Positions 47,250-59,699 of a stretch of DNA of 64,000 bases are shown in pieces (the stretch's first letter is position 1; each line of letters opens with the position of its first letter). The DNA is from Neckera pumila (taxonomy: Eukaryota > Streptophyta > Bryopsida > Hypnales > Neckeraceae). A program made the translations under genes and the position numbers. Where the stretch lies: the NCBI GenBank assembly GCA_963969595.1, contig OZ018408.1, positions 9,793,823 to 9,857,822 of the forward strand, written 5' to 3'. The notes under the pieces were generated by a model. It was given only the letters and a program-made list of their open reading frames with translations. It did not search any database and had not been told where the DNA came from.

Positions 47250-47894
47250 TTAACCCCTAAATGCCCAAGGCCTGTTTGGGGCTTCCTGGAATTGGCTCTA
47301 AATTGAACAAAATGCCAACATTTTGATAAGTTGTATCAATTTTTTTTGAATGGTAACCATACAAATTCAAACTAGACATGTTCGAATTCTCATAGGAAAA
47401 GAAAACACAACAATATCACTTATGGCCACTGAAAGATTATAATGTTTGACCATGAGGGTGCTAAAACTGCAAAAATCTTTCAATCTTCTTTACACAAATC
47501 AAGTCCAAAAAGTTGGAGACCAAAATACTATGAGGTTAAAGGGCCTAACTTGTATAACCCCGATCAATTTATGGTTTCTTAAAATCTACTCTACAATTTT
47601 TTTAAATGAATTTTGAATTGATTTTTTCTCCAAGATCTAGTGTATTTGAGGCTCATTTCCAAGAGCTCTCAACACTACGGGAAGTCAAGATTGCAATGGG
47701 TACCCTTGTACAAAAACTTGAATAGAAAAATCACTATCATTTATTTTCAAGATCGGATTTTTGGTGCTAAAACTAGACTTCAAGAAGAACTTTCTAAAAT
47801 ATAAACTACTAAAAATAGCAACTTGGTTAGGTTCTGTTTAACTTCCAAGTTTGGCAAACACCAGATTTTGGTACCTCGGGCATTTAGGGGTTAA
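47250..47894 (+). mobile_element. piggyBac-like non-autonomous element, second subfamily
   Basis: TTAA (47,250-47,253) then CCCCTAAATGCCCAAGG; right end GGGCATTTAGGGG then TTAA (47,891-47,894). The terminal repeat (CCCCTAAATGCCC, 13 bases) is perfect and differs from the first subfamily after CCCCTAAA. A related copy in opposite orientation ends at 53,564. Confidence 0.75.
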
Positions 47895-48559
47895 GCAATT
47901 GAGCATGATTCAGCATGGTTTTCACTATTATATTGAAAATTAATTGTGGGTCCCATTGGTAGTCGAAAGGGGATTCTAGATTCTCTTAGAATGCATTTTT
48001 TGGACATCGTGTGAATAAACTACCAACTTCCAAAGTAATGAGGATAGGTGTATCCAAAAGTGATCATAGAGTCATATGAATAGTAAGAGTACATTTTAGA
48101 CAAGAATATCCATTGTGCGATTTTAGAAAGCGTGTGATTTTAGTAACCTTATTGAGCTTGCATTCAGTTTCAATGGCTCACTTCGCGTGTGTACGGGCTC
48201 CACCGTCGCAAGTTTGCTCTTGGTGGACCCTTTGGCATAGGGTGTTTAGGGCCTCCTTCCATGTGAGTTTGGCGCCGGTGGACCTCACCGATGATTGGAG
48301 GGATGGGAGGCATGGTTTTTCAAGACTGCAAATCCCACCAATCATTGGTGAGTTCCTATAGTCCCTGACTCACATGCATGGAAGGAAGCCTTACTCTTTA
48401 CATACGGCAAGGTGGATACCCCCCAAATTGCCACTTTTGCTATTGTGCCTAGTTACTATTATTACACTAAGGTAGATTGACCCATTTTCGATTTGCCCCT
48501 CATTTTTGGCAGCACAAGGTGTTCTATTTCCGTGTAGGTAGAGATGAGTAATTGATTAG
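47895..48559. repeat. dispersed repeat block and a foldback
   Basis: TAAGAGTACATTTTAGACAAG at 48,084 repeats the 38,597 block. Between 48,250 and 48,390 the outer arms GCCTCCTTCCATGTGAGT and ACTCACATGCATGGAAGGAAGCC and an inner pair around CCGATGATTGG / CCAATCATTGG are inverted. The 82-codon frame here is an effect of this foldback. Confidence 0.5.
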
Positions 48560-48920
48560 TTGTGGCGCAATATGGTGCATTCCATGGCATCTTATGATTG
48601 GCTATAGGACTCTTGATATTGCTACGAGCCCTTAGTTGGAAATAGAATGACCTATATCAACAATATCAAACAAACATAATCATTACCAAAAAATTTGTAG
48701 AAATTTTACTTTGGAAAATAAAATTGTGAAAAATTATGGAATTCTTCTTAAATCTATTTTTATACAGGGAAATTTTCCACTCAACACACTTGCATTCTAG
48801 ATATACTCAATTATTTTATACATATCCATGAGTCAAGGTACTCTATAGAAGCATTTCTGGATGTTATTTTGCCTTGTAGTACTATGGTCATGTGGAATGG
48901 AGATCTTCTATGTAATTGAG
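48560..48920 (-). repeat. dispersed repeat, inverted copy of 5.4-5.8 kb
   Basis: Diverged reverse-complement match to the block at 5,395-5,830, for example AATTCCATAATTTTTCACAATT in reverse orientation near 48,735. Confidence 0.5.
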
Positions 48921-49224
48921 TATTTTTTTTAAATGCGATTTTGCTAGACTCCTAAAGAGACTTTTCTAGGCACACTAAGGTAGCTTTAAATGTCACTTGC
49001 CTTCAAAACTCATTGTGAAAATTGTCTCCTTTACATAGAGGTTAAACTTTGTGCTTGCAATATTAAACAAATTCTTGCCTTGACTAACTCGCAAGTGAAT
49101 ATGTGAACACTATATCAAACAGATTGCAAAACCTTCCAAATTTTTACTTTAGCAGATAAATATAATAATTTGCTCTTCCGTCTATACTTTATATGATGAA
49201 TTTTGTCTTTCTTGACATTTCTTA

Positions 49225-49581
49225 GAGCATCTTCAATCCAAGTTTAAGATTCTCCTTTTGAAGTACATGTTCATCCCACCTTCAAAGTCAAGGATCCACA
49301 TGCACATTATATTTGTGTCCGCCATACAAAATTATGTTGGATCAATTATATAATAAGTCTTACTCAGAATGTAAAACAAGATTCCATCACAATTTGCAAT
49401 TGAGTACAAAAATCCATCTAAACTAGTCTTAGAGGGTGGTTTTGAGCCTTCAAGGGGCTCCGCACAATCTCCAAATGTGACATGCGGATTTGAAGTTATC
49501 TCTAAAAGAGGGCATTTTAAAATTGTTTTCATCTATTTAGCTGGAGATCACGTTGCTTTTTGTGTTGGATTGAAGATGCTC
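49225..49581. mobile_element. PIF/Harbinger (Tourist-like) MITE
   Basis: GAGCATCTTCAATCCAA at the left is exactly inverted at the right (TTGGATTGAAGATGCTC), and both ends are flanked by TTA (49,222-49,224 and 49,582-49,584). A TTA duplication with GAGCATCT-type ends is the classic Tourist/PIF pattern. No coding frame. Confidence 0.8.
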
Positions 49582-49584
49582 TTA

Positions 49585-52500
49585 GCTATTTTGGAAGTCT
49601 TTGCATAATACTCTAAACTAGTATAGCAAAGGTAAGAAGATTCCTATTGACACACCCAATAATATACTTAGGCTTGAAAAAAAGATCATCTTTATTGGGA
49701 GTCACTTTAGGAAATGTGTCCATCTCATCTTTTTGAAGGGACATTTTTCTTAGTAACTTAGTTTTTTTAAGGTTAAATGGAGCTTATGTTATTTTTGAAG
49801 CTCAAAAATGTTTTTTTAATTTTTTTCTAAAATAAGGCTCAAATCATCATTTTAAAATATTCGTAATGAATTCAACTATTGGATTGTCAGTTGATTCCTA
49901 AATGTCCAAATGAATCAAACATTTTATGGTCACTTTCCAACGTCAAAGTTTGCCCAAATTACAATTTTTCATTTCATATTTTTCTCATGTAGTTTATCAA
50001 ATTATCTTTTTATAGTTAAAATACTTTTGATTTACAATTTATTTTTCTTTATTTGAATGATTTTTCAAAGCCAAACACTTCAAGAAATATTGACTATGGC
50101 TTGTCTAGAGAGGGAAACCTAGCCAAAGCAAAAAGCCATCCCAAGAAAAAAATTCCATAAACAAGCAAGTAAATAAGGGGATAACTAAATGAAGCACATA
50201 GTGAATTGGCACAATCAAGTGAAATTTTTGTTTCTTCACTTGATTACAAGTCTTTGAGAACAATCAGTTTCATTGTTTTAAATCCTTATAAAATTTGGCA
50301 AGTATACTCAAAACAATTCATAATCGCATTTGGTCAAAACGGGCAAACTTTTCTTTTGTGAAAATTTGAAATATGGGCCCTTGAAATCATTTGGCATGAA
50401 ATTTTTTTTTTTTTTTTCAAAAATTAAATTTTAATCAAAGACATGTTAAATTTGTACACTCAATGTCTTTGAAAGTTAGAGGGCAGACTAATGCAAGTGT
50501 AAAAAATAAGATCTTGCCATTGAACTTTTTGAAAAATGATTCTAAGAAAAATTGTACTTTCATTTTAAAGGCAATAATTTGGAGGTGATTTTGGAATGAA
50601 GACCCCTCTTGGGCATGTATGGGTTAGCTTCTTGGATTTGTCTTTCTTTGAGCTAACAACAATCCCATTGGTTGCCTGAATTTTCAACCTGTGTTGAAAT
50701 GCTATAAGAAAGCATGAACCTTAGACCACATTTTGCAACTTAATGTCTAAAAAATTCTTCATTTTACTCAAGGTAGACTTTAATTTTAAATTTGTCAAAA
50801 CAAGTGCCATTGGATTCATATGATACTCTATTTTTTGAAAATGATTTTTATTTTAAAATAGAAAAAATTGGAGAGCAAATTTTTTATGAAGAAGAGCAAT
50901 AGAGATTAGAAAAAAATTGTTTAGGCCTTCATGGGTGTATATAGGTATACTTTTGCATGTATTTTTAGAGTAGCTCTTATCCATCATGCTTTGAATGTGA
51001 ACAATAGTTATGTTTCATTTCAAAGCAAAAACTAAACTTAATTTAGTTTGTTTTTTCTAATTGTACATATTAATATCTATATAATTTATTTTGAATCATT
51101 CTGAATATGAGCATTGGTTATGTTTCATTTCAAAGCAAAAAAGTAAATTTAATTCAATTGTTTTCTAATTGTACATATTGATATCTATACTAAAATTTAT
51201 TTTGAACCATTTAATCTATACAATTTCTTTTAGTTAATGTGATAATAGTTACAAAAGGATCATGTTTTGCAAGCAACAAATCCAAGAGTTCTTTAGAGAG
51301 GAGTTTTCCAAATTTTTAACCCCAAAGTGACAAAGAGGACAGAAAGTGTCCTGACATAATTTCAAGTCTAATTCAAAGTATTGTAACTTTTGTGCCCAAG
51401 GTTCAAATTCAAAGAAACTTGTTGCATTTTCCCTTCTAGTTTGTGTGGTAAATTTTTCAGATCAATCCAAGATGTATTGATTCTTTGAAAGCCAATCAAA
51501 GTTCACAACTTCAATGTTACTTCACCAAATTGCATTTTAGGGCTGCAACTTTGCGGCCTTGTATCTCCTTTTTCCATTGCCTCTTTTCAATAAAATTTAT
51601 TGGGTTTTGTTTGTCTTGAAGTCTAGTTATTGTGGTAAAGTTTTCATATCAATTCAAGTTATTTTGAATGTTTGGGAATAGTTCAAGTTCAAAATCTTGC
51701 CATTATTGGAGTACATTAAACTTTGGTGGTTTGTTTCTTCTTCATATGAAGTCCATTTTCAATAATTCTTTTTGTAAAAGTTGCGTATACCAGTCTGGTT
51801 TGTGTATATAAAATTTTATATTAATCCAAGAATTAACGAGTGACTAAGAAGCATTCTAGTAGAAGGAGGTTTAGTTTTAGATGTGTTTTTTGCAATTTTT
51901 CTTGATGATTTTTGACATTTCAAAGCCATTTTGTAGACACAATGGGTCCATTGAATGAAATTTTTTTTCACCGATGTTTTTGTATACTAATTTTGAATCA
52001 TTTAGTAATGTCAAGTTTTTTCATTTAAGTAGGTTTAGAAATCAAATTTCACCTCCAAATGTGTTTTTGAGGAAATTTCAGCATTCATATTCGACACTTC
52101 AACATTATGATCTTGCAATCAATGCGGCCAAATGACTTCAAATTTTGTACATGTCATCTACAGCATACACCTCAAGATTGTACGGTTGAGATTTGTATTG
52201 GTTGAAGACAATTAGATCCATAAAGCTTAAAAAACAATGGTGTTTTTGAACCCTAGAAATTGAATATCACTTTGGGATTAAGCAGGCACAAGAATGGATA
52301 TCATCGCTTGCTTACATAAACGCTCAATTAAGTATTGTTTTAAAACAATGACAAACCATATATTTAGCACTTATTAATTTTATTCCAAATTTTTATTTTT
52401 ATTTGATTAAAATTAATAAATTAAAAATCATTAAATCTAGACCATATGGGAACATCTACATTATACTATTGACAAGAAATTGTAATGATGGGGCAAGTTT

Positions 52501-52924
52501 TTCTTATACTCTGTAAAGAATTTGAAGAGGGAGAAATCAATGTGGATATGTACTATGCTTTTAGGCAATTGTGTAATTTATGGCTTGAGAAGAATTTAGA
52601 CATAAGATTTTCAATGTTACAAACTTTTTGAATGGCATTGGTATTATTTAGCTTTTTTTTCAATTTTATGCCAACTTTATAAGCAATTTTATTTTTCTTT
52701 CCATTTGTGTTTTTTTCTACTTAATTTTTTGTTTAATTAAATAAGAAAATATTTGATTTTTTTAAATGTATTTTCAACTCACTTTCCAACATTTTGTCAA
52801 AATGTGTGGGTAATCCTAAAAGGACCAGTTCCTCCTCCCTTGATTTGATACTGCCGGTCCCCTTGTATTGTGCATCTTATTTTCAATATAAAATATTGTA
52901 TATTATGATTTTTGTAATTGGTCT
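49585..52924. other. 3.3 kb without a gene
   Basis: AT-rich sequence without frames over 60 codons; it reads like old, heavily mutated transposon sequence. One direct duplication of about 110 bases (50,991-51,100 and 51,101-51,212, block GTTATGTTTCATTTCAAAGC) is visible. Confidence 0.5.
50991..51212. repeat. tandem duplication, ~110-bp unit, two copies
   Basis: Both copies contain TTATGTTTCATTTCAAAGCA, TCTAATTGTACATATT and ATATCTATA in the same order, with scattered changes. Confidence 0.7.
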
Positions 52925-53564
52925 TTAGGGATTTGTAATGTCCAAGGCATCATACTTTGGTGCCATCAAAATTTGAAGTTATATAAAATCAAATACGTTT
53001 TTTTGACAGTTTAAAAGAAATTAAATACCCTTCTACCTTTAAATTTTATTTTAAGCATCAAAAATCTGATTTTGAAAAAATAGTGTTCATGATTTTTTGA
53101 TTGGAGATTTTGTGTAAGGGTGTTAATTGCAAATCTTGTCTTTTTTTGTGTTAGAGGCTTATGCGGTTGAACCTCAAATACACTTGATCTTGATGAGAAA
53201 ATGACATTGAAAATTCTTTAAAAAAAAATTGAAATGCCTTCAATTAATTATGGTTATACAAATGTTACATCCTTTGGTCTTGAATTTTTTCATAAACTCA
53301 ATTTTACATATGTAGAAAGTGGATTGAAAGATTTTAAATCACTTTCGCAATTTTACCTATCTTGGTCAAACATTATAATCTTTCAATCCATAATGTGATA
53401 TTGTTGTGTTTACATTACTTACATGATCCATAATACATCTAGTTTGAATTCATATGGTTCTAGTTTTTTAAAAATTGACAAAGCTAATAAAAATTTGGTC
53501 TTCTTGTTTAGATTTGAACAAACTCCAAGAAGCTCAAGAAAGGCCTTCAACATTTAAGTGTTAA
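52925..53564 (-). mobile_element. piggyBac-like element, second subfamily, inverted and decayed
   Basis: Read on the minus strand it begins TTAA (53,564-53,561), continues with GTTGAAGGCC and matches the 47,250 copy in blocks such as ACACAACAATATCAC and GAAAGATTATAATGTTTGACC. The far end (around 52,925) keeps AATGTCCAAGG but has lost TTAA. The span (about 640 bases) equals that of the 47,250 copy. Confidence 0.55.
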
Positions 53565-53950
53565 CCTCTAAAGACCAAACAGTGTTTTTTGGTAACATAG
53601 CGATTTTGGGCAGCTCACTACAAACGGAGATTTTATTTTTTTTCTTTGAAAATTTCACAAAACATGTGCCCAAGGAGTAACTTTAAAGTCCAACAATTTT
53701 CATAACTTTTGACTACACGGTTAAAAAGTTATTGCATGATATGTAATTTGGGAATTGAAGAAAAATGGCTGAAAAAACGCAATAAACCTTTTTGAACATT
53801 GCTCATAGCTCATACAAAAGATAAAATTAATAATATAGCAAACGATTGTACAAAGTTAGCCTAGGTTGGAAATGAACTCTTCTAGATAGTACATCAACAT
53901 GGCATTCCGTTCTACCTAATGCTCATCAAAGTTGTTCCCCTAGGGCATAG
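53561..53950 (+). mobile_element. left part of another piggyBac-like element sharing the same TTAA
   Basis: The TTAA at 53,561-53,564 is followed by CCTCTAAAGACCAAACAGTG, a first-subfamily-type left end, and the inner blocks (TTTTCATAACTTTTGACTACAC) resemble the 34,964 copy. The right end was not found, so the 3' limit is approximate. Confidence 0.4.
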
Positions 53951-54133
53951 TCAATATAGTCACCACTTCATTCATTTTTGGCTTGGCAAATGGGGGATGT
54001 TGCATATATAACAGAGCCACCTGTTCATTACAAATGATCCACTTTGAATACTAGTGAAAGGCCATTTTAGAAATCTAACAATTTTGTGAATAAAATGACA
54101 TGTTAATTAACCATCTATTCAAAAAATGAGCAA

Positions 54134-54580
54134 CATTAGGAAAAAGTTGAACCCTGGAAGAGGCCGTGAGACCTGAGAACGCAGGGAATGCAAGCCGGAA
54201 TTTTTTTTTTTTTTTTTTTTTTTTTTGCGACAGCGAACTGCAGGCGCGGAACAGCGCGGAATAGCAGGGAACAGTGTAGCTGAACTGCTTAAAAAAACAT
54301 TAAAATTTTTTTTTATTAAAATGAATTCAAAATTACAAAATTTTCAGATCTGACATGGCACTACACATGCCATGTCAAACTGCAATCATTACAATTTTTA
54401 TTATTTTATTATTTTTTTTATTTTTTATTATTATTTTATTAATATTTTAAATTTTTTTATTTTTTAAATTTTTTTTAAATTTTTTTTAATTGTAAATCAC
54501 TGTTGAGTTCCTTGGAGTTCCCTGGAGGGGAAGCTTACACTATGAAGCAGCCCCTTCCAGGGTTCATTTTTTTCCTAATG
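54134..54580. mobile_element. CATTAG-ended MITE with long T run
   Basis: The left end CATTAGGAAAAAGTTGAACCCTGG-type sequence pairs with the right end CCAGGGTTCATTTTTTTCCTAATG. It contains a T run of about 25 (54,200-54,226), a TGACATGGCA/TGCCATGTCA pair (54,352-54,376) and an extremely AT-rich block (54,395-54,490). Confidence 0.7.
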
Positions 54581-55474
54581 GTAGTTTAGATTGTCTTAAA
54601 TCACTAAATAGAATAAGCACCCAAGAGACAAAAGTTGTGACAAAATTTCATCTAACAATTAGAAACATCAAGTGAATGTAATTATTGCAAAGTCATGCAA
54701 AATTATAATGTTCCTTATCTACATGGGATACTTGTATATTTCCTTGACTTTAGATATAGTAAATTGTCTATGTACTAGGTATAATTAATAACAAATGAAC
54801 TATATATGTGACTAAATCATTTCAACAACCCACAGGACTTTAAAAAGAACATATTGTAATACAAAAATATTTGACCAAGTAGTAATCTAATTAGACAAAA
54901 ATTAAATAATAATAAAAAACAATAACCTATCAGAAGGCCAAAAAAGCGTGATGTAAATTATAAGAAGACCTTCACTATTTTGTCCACAAAGATATCTCTA
55001 TAAAATCACCTACATACACATGCTTACAAAGAATTGAAGTTGCTATTAACAATATCAATCTACAAGCTTTCAGTAAATAAATTGAATGAATGAAAGGACT
55101 TACACGATACAAATCAACATTATATTATTCTAAAGATTATATTATATTCACATCGATTAAAGTAACTACATACAACTAAATGTTTTATTCTTAACTATAT
55201 TTTTAATTACATTTTTTTGTATGTACTAGTAAATTCAATATCTAGTATATGAAGTTCACAATGGCACAACCAATTATCACATTTTCATATAGATTGATGA
55301 TTAAGAATTCATCCTTACAAAATTTCATCCAAGATCTATAATTTTTATTGAGTTTCATTCAAATCCAAACCTAGCAAACTTAAGAAAATGGTTCATTTTC
55401 TTACACAACAATGTGATGTTGTAATGGTTGTATTAATACTACTTAGGAAATACCAACATGTAAATCTGAGCAAC
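54581..55474. other. no gene seen
   Basis: AT-rich with no supported exons. Confidence 0.4.
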
Positions 55475-56173
55475 TTATCCAACTACAAGGTTCACCACAT
55501 GTTCATACTCACTAGAATCTTTGACAATCCACAAAGGATCTCGTGCAGTGATGAGTTCTAACAATAAGATTCCGTAGCTATGAACATCATCCACCACGGA
55601 GGCCACTCCATAGGGATAAGCTTCAGGCGCCAAGTTGCCCTAAGGCACAGAGCCAACAACTTGGCAAAGTTCAAAATTTGCAAGCAAGGCCTCATACTCA
55701 TCATCCAGAAGAATTTTATCACTCTTGCCTTTGCTACTCCTAGAGCAATATGTTTTTGCATTTGAAAACTTAGAGCAGGCCTGTCAAAATGAACTTCTGT
55801 AAACAAATCACATGTGAGACCAAAGTTAGAAAATATCACAATCATTTGTTTTAAACCATGGATTTGTTTTAATGCTAAGTGAAGCAATAAAGTGTGATTC
55901 TAAGCTATTTTAGTTGAAATGAAAACTACAATATTGAAGAGACATTAGATGATTTAGTAAAGAGATATAAACATTTCTTCTTAGAAAATTGGCAACAGGC
56001 TTTTGACTTTGCACATATAGGCGAGTTTTTTGTAAAGGGAACTTTCTTTGTAGTTGGGAATGCACAGTTCCATTCGACGTATAAGGGTAGACTCCAAAAC
56101 ACTCATTTGGAGTCACACAATCACCAACAATTCGTAATAAATTTGGATGTGTGTTTTGTATGTTGAATGATTC
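55475..56173 (-). pseudogene. receptor-like kinase domain pseudogene
   Basis: On the minus strand, 56,173-56,030 reads HPNLLRIVGDCVTPNE and YTSNGTVHSQLQ, which match kinase subdomains IV-V of plant receptor-like kinases. After a gap, 55,800-55,740 reads RPALSFQMQKHIALGVAKA (subdomain VIa). The catalytic HRD loop is missing: the frame then resumes at DKILLDDEYEALLANFELCQ, where the DFG motif has become NFE, meets one in-frame TAG, and continues with NLAPEAYPYG and DDVHSYGILLLELITARDP to a stop at 55,475. Loss of HRD and DFG plus a stop codon make it non-functional. It may be a captured or retroposed gene fragment. Confidence 0.8.
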
Positions 56174-57679
56174 AATCTAATATACCGCACAACAAGCACC
56201 ACAAAAGTATGTCTTACTAAGTTGGATAGTTACAACAAATTGAAGATGAGTGTAGACCATAGTGACATGTTCTATATAGACAAATTTGTTCTATGGGTGA
56301 AGATGCAAAACAAAAATCAGTAGACTTTATTTATTTTGTGAAAACTAATACAATACATCCTCAAAATTAGTTCAAGTGGAAACAAATTCACAATGAAACC
56401 AAAATAACCAAATAAGATTGCTTCAAGAATTTTTAATCATCACAAAGAAACCAATCATGGGAAGGCAAAAGAAACATGACGTTATTCATGACAAGATGAG
56501 GCTCTCCTATAATCATCTTCTTTTACTTTTACAAGGGTCTCAGATCCTTCTTTTGAACTACTAGATCACAATCTTTGAACAACTTCAATAAAATTCATGT
56601 GGTGTCTTTATGATTGACCTACTTAATCCCAATAGATAGTTCAAATACCCAAAAACAAAAAGAAGTGTAATAAAGAAAAACTTAGAAGAATAATTCAACT
56701 ATAACTATTGAATTCAAGCTGTAAATTATGACCCGTAGATCACACCTTTATGGTTGGAACATGCAGCTGCATTCAATAACACAAGCATTTTTTTGCTGCA
56801 AACTGCATTTTCTCACAAATTTTAGGTTGCACTTTCTCTCTAAAATCACCACACTAAATCCTTCATGTATAATCTTCAGCTTTATCTATGCTTCAACAAT
56901 TTGTGCTTTTCCCCGCGATTTCTTTCATATTACTTTGCAATTGTCTGAATGTATGATAGCAAAAAGGATTTGACAGTAGTTTTTGCTACAAGTAGTTTCA
57001 CTTTCCAAGCAGTTTGTCATACAATTTGCTTTGCACTTCAAAGTTCTGTATGCTTGCAAGTACTCTATGAATTCCCTTATTTTGTATGATAGCAAAAAGT
57101 TTACAGATTTTTCTTGTTCATAGAGTACTATGTTGCACTAAAGGTTTCCTAAAACACACGTTTTTGGATGTTTCATTGTAGTTTATGAACTTATCTTGCT
57201 ATGTATACACCATTTTCTGTTTTTTCTAAACATTATGAAGTTCACTTCTTTTGTACACCGTCTTGTGTATGCCAACTTTTTAGTGACAGATGTTAATATG
57301 AGGTGCTTGAATTTTTGGGGCCAATGTTCAGTATTTCTAATGAACATAGGGTATACAAAAATAGCCTACAAAAAAATTTATAATGAAATATAGGGTACAT
57401 GAAATGGCCAAAATTTTGAAATTTAGGTAAAGATAGCCCTATAGAAATTTTAAAAATTTACCTGCATAGCCCCTATGCAATAGGGGCTTGCACGCACGGT
57501 ACCAACAAAAAAATATACATAGTGCACCCCCCGAGCAAATTAAGCAAACAAAAAGATCATTTTGGGATGGAGGGAGTAAAATTCAACTAAAAATTGTTGA
57601 TTTTTCAGTCATTTACGGGGCATTGTTTAGGACAAAATATAACTAAGAACTATTGTTTTGGACAAATAGATAATATAGT
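56174..57679. other. no gene seen
   Basis: AT-rich, no exon chain. The block around 57,460-57,500 has a small GCCCCTAT/ATAGGGGC hairpin. Confidence 0.4.
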
Positions 57680-57920
57680 CTTTTAAATTTTTGAATTTTT
57701 GAATTTTTTTTTTTGAATTTTGAATTTTTTGAATTTTTTATTGCCCAAAAAATCTGGGTAGCATGAAAAACATTTTCTTTATGCTGCCCATCATGGGGGG
57801 AGTGCCACCTAGTCGGGCAAGGCACCTTAGCAACCCGCCACATAGGTAGGTGTTACCATAGGGGTTTGAAACTTGGACCTCATGGTTGAGGTCCAAGATC
57901 CTAACCACTAGACCATGCAT
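57680..57920 (-). mobile_element. tRNA-derived SINE
   Basis: Read on the minus strand from about 57,920: GCATGGTCTAGTGGTTAGGA contains an A box (TGGTCTAGTGG), followed by CTTGGACCTCAACCATGAGG and a B-box-like AGTTTCAAACCCC about 35 bases later. The body contains GGCGGGTTGCTAAGGTGCC and GGGCAGCATAAAG, and it ends in a tail of ATTCAAAAA repeats (57,680-57,735). A pol III head, a tRNA-unrelated body and a simple-repeat tail are the SINE layout. No acceptor stem is seen, which rules against a working tRNA gene. Confidence 0.7.
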
Positions 57921-58077
57921 TATTACAAGTGCATATATTGGTTATGGAATTTTATATATTTTGTTCTTGCAATTGTAAAATCATTTGCTTTGTAAAATTA
58001 GCAGACTTTGAAAGCCATTTAAAAATAATTGAACAATTTTTTCCAAAAAACTATGAATTAAAAAAAGTTTGAAAATC

Positions 58078-58268
58078 AAGTTAAATTTCATCTTCAAAAA
58101 TTCGTTAGAGATTTGGAGCCTCCAATCAAAAGTTATGAACAAAATTTAGAGAGGATGTTTGAAAATGTCAAAAATAATGTCCCTTCCAACCCCTCTCTAA
58201 ACTTTGCCCATAACTTTTGATTGGATGCTCCAAATGTAAAACAGTTTTTTGGAGATGAAAGTTTACTT
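58078..58268. repeat. foldback, ~80-bp imperfect arms
   Basis: GGAGCCTCCAATCAAAAGTTATG (58,118-58,140) pairs with CATAACTTTTGATTGGATGCTCC (58,209-58,231), and the match continues outward to AAGTTAAATTTCATCT / AGATGAAAGTTTACTT. The frame over the right arm is not a gene. Confidence 0.65.
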
Positions 58269-58679
58269 GTTTTTTTAACTTTTCCCTGTTCAAAGTGTTT
58301 TGAAGAAAGCTGTTCTACTATGCCAAAATGACTACCAATCTTTGCTAGCTTCAAAAAACACCGAATTGTGAATAATTAAGTTAAATAAAAAAAATCTTGA
58401 ATGAACATAGAATTCCATTGGATCTAATTTTCAGCAATCTTGTTGAATTAAGTTATGTTTAAAAAATTCCATTGGATCTTTGGAACTACATCAACAATCT
58501 TGTTGAAAGTATGGATAAAACATTTCAATCCCATTGAATCTAGCTAATTGTCATGGCCTCTCGGATTTGCTCGTTTATAAAAATTTGACTTTTTCAAACA
58601 TAAATTTTTAAGCACAACTTTATTTAAATTACTTGAAAATTTTTAGGTATTGAGTTGGTACTGAAATACACTTTGGATA

Positions 58680-58830
58680 AAGACTTATAAGATTCTATAA
58701 GATTCCAAATGATTTCAAAATTCTTAGAAAATTTTTATAAGAGTCTTGGAAGATTCTACAAGATTCTTTGAGATTCCGTGAGGTTCTACGAGATTCCAGA
58801 AAGATTTCAAAAAGATTCTTGATTCCTGAA
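58680..58830. repeat. degenerate AGATTCTACAAGATTC tandem repeat
   Basis: About nine imperfect 12-17-base units containing AGATTC or AAGATT run in sequence. Confidence 0.6.
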
Positions 58831-59015
58831 AATTCTGTTGATTTGGTCTTGATTTTGTAATAGTACTCATTGCACTACTCAAATTAACAGAAGGGTTAAC
58901 ACAATTTTGTTGATTTTCACAAAAAGTTCAAAAATTAACAAAAATGGTCATTCTACTACCTCTTAACAACAAAAATCTATTGATTTTTTGTTGATTTGGT
59001 CATGATTTTTTAGTA

Positions 59016-59694
59016 ATGCAAAACAAAAAGTATCTTTTGTTGAGTGACATATTCACAACTGTTACAAAAGAAGAGAGCAGCAAAAGAGTGGAGCGTCAAT
59101 TCATCAAGTTAAATGCAGATTTAGAAAGAGAAGCAACTTTCAAAGTAGAGGATTCAAAGTGGCCCGTAGGATGTCCATGGAAAGCAATTGAAGCAACTCT
59201 TCTCATGCCCAAGGAAGAAAAAGATGTCCAAGTATGCAAGAAAATCAAGGTCAGAGGTTCCTATACAAATTGTTTTTTTCCTTCACTTTGGGATCCAATT
59301 TATAGAGCTATTAAGCAACATAGAAACTTGACAGCTGCACTTCAATATTTATAGACTATGCACAAAAATCCAGAAGAAAGTACAAGTGCTTATGACAAAC
59401 TAGCACAAGGTTCTTTGCATTTTGGTTATCTTTATTCCAGCTAATTGTACAAGTATTTTTCAACCTACCAACATTATTCTTGAACGACCTTTTAAATATG
59501 CATTTCGGCAAGAGTTTGACAAGTGGACAATGGGGATAATTTTACGACAACTAAATGCTAAAGAGGAGATCAAAGTTGATTTCAAAATGTCCATTATAAA
59601 GCCTCTCATTTGTTCTTGGCTCTTCGTAGCGTGGCAATTCATTTCTAACAAGTCTATGATTGAGAAAGGCTGGGAGCATTGCGGAGCTTTATAG
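59016..59694 (+). pseudogene. DDE (pogo/Tigger-like) transposase C-terminal fragment, broken
   Basis: The frame at 59,413-59,694 reads VIFIPANCTSIFQPTNIILE then PFKYAFRQEFDKW and, later, SWLFVAWQFI and KGWEHCG. The FIPxNCTSxxQPxD pattern followed by PFK is what I know from the end of the DDE domain in pogo/Tigger-type transposases; here the Asp after QP is replaced (QPTNI). The frame 59,016-59,354 upstream (DIFTTVTKEESSKRV, then GCPWKAIEA) lies in a different phase and may be another part of the same element or a separate frame. No complete transposase is present. Confidence 0.55.
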
Positions 59695-59699
59695 GCATT

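Noticed and set aside
49585..52924. Possible LTR retrotransposon in the long gene-free stretch
   Set aside because: No pair of long direct terminal repeats and no reverse-transcriptase or integrase motif in any frame.
57738..57925. Possible tRNA gene
   Set aside because: A and B boxes are present, but no acceptor stem closes around them and the sequence continues into a repeat-tailed body, so it is a SINE.
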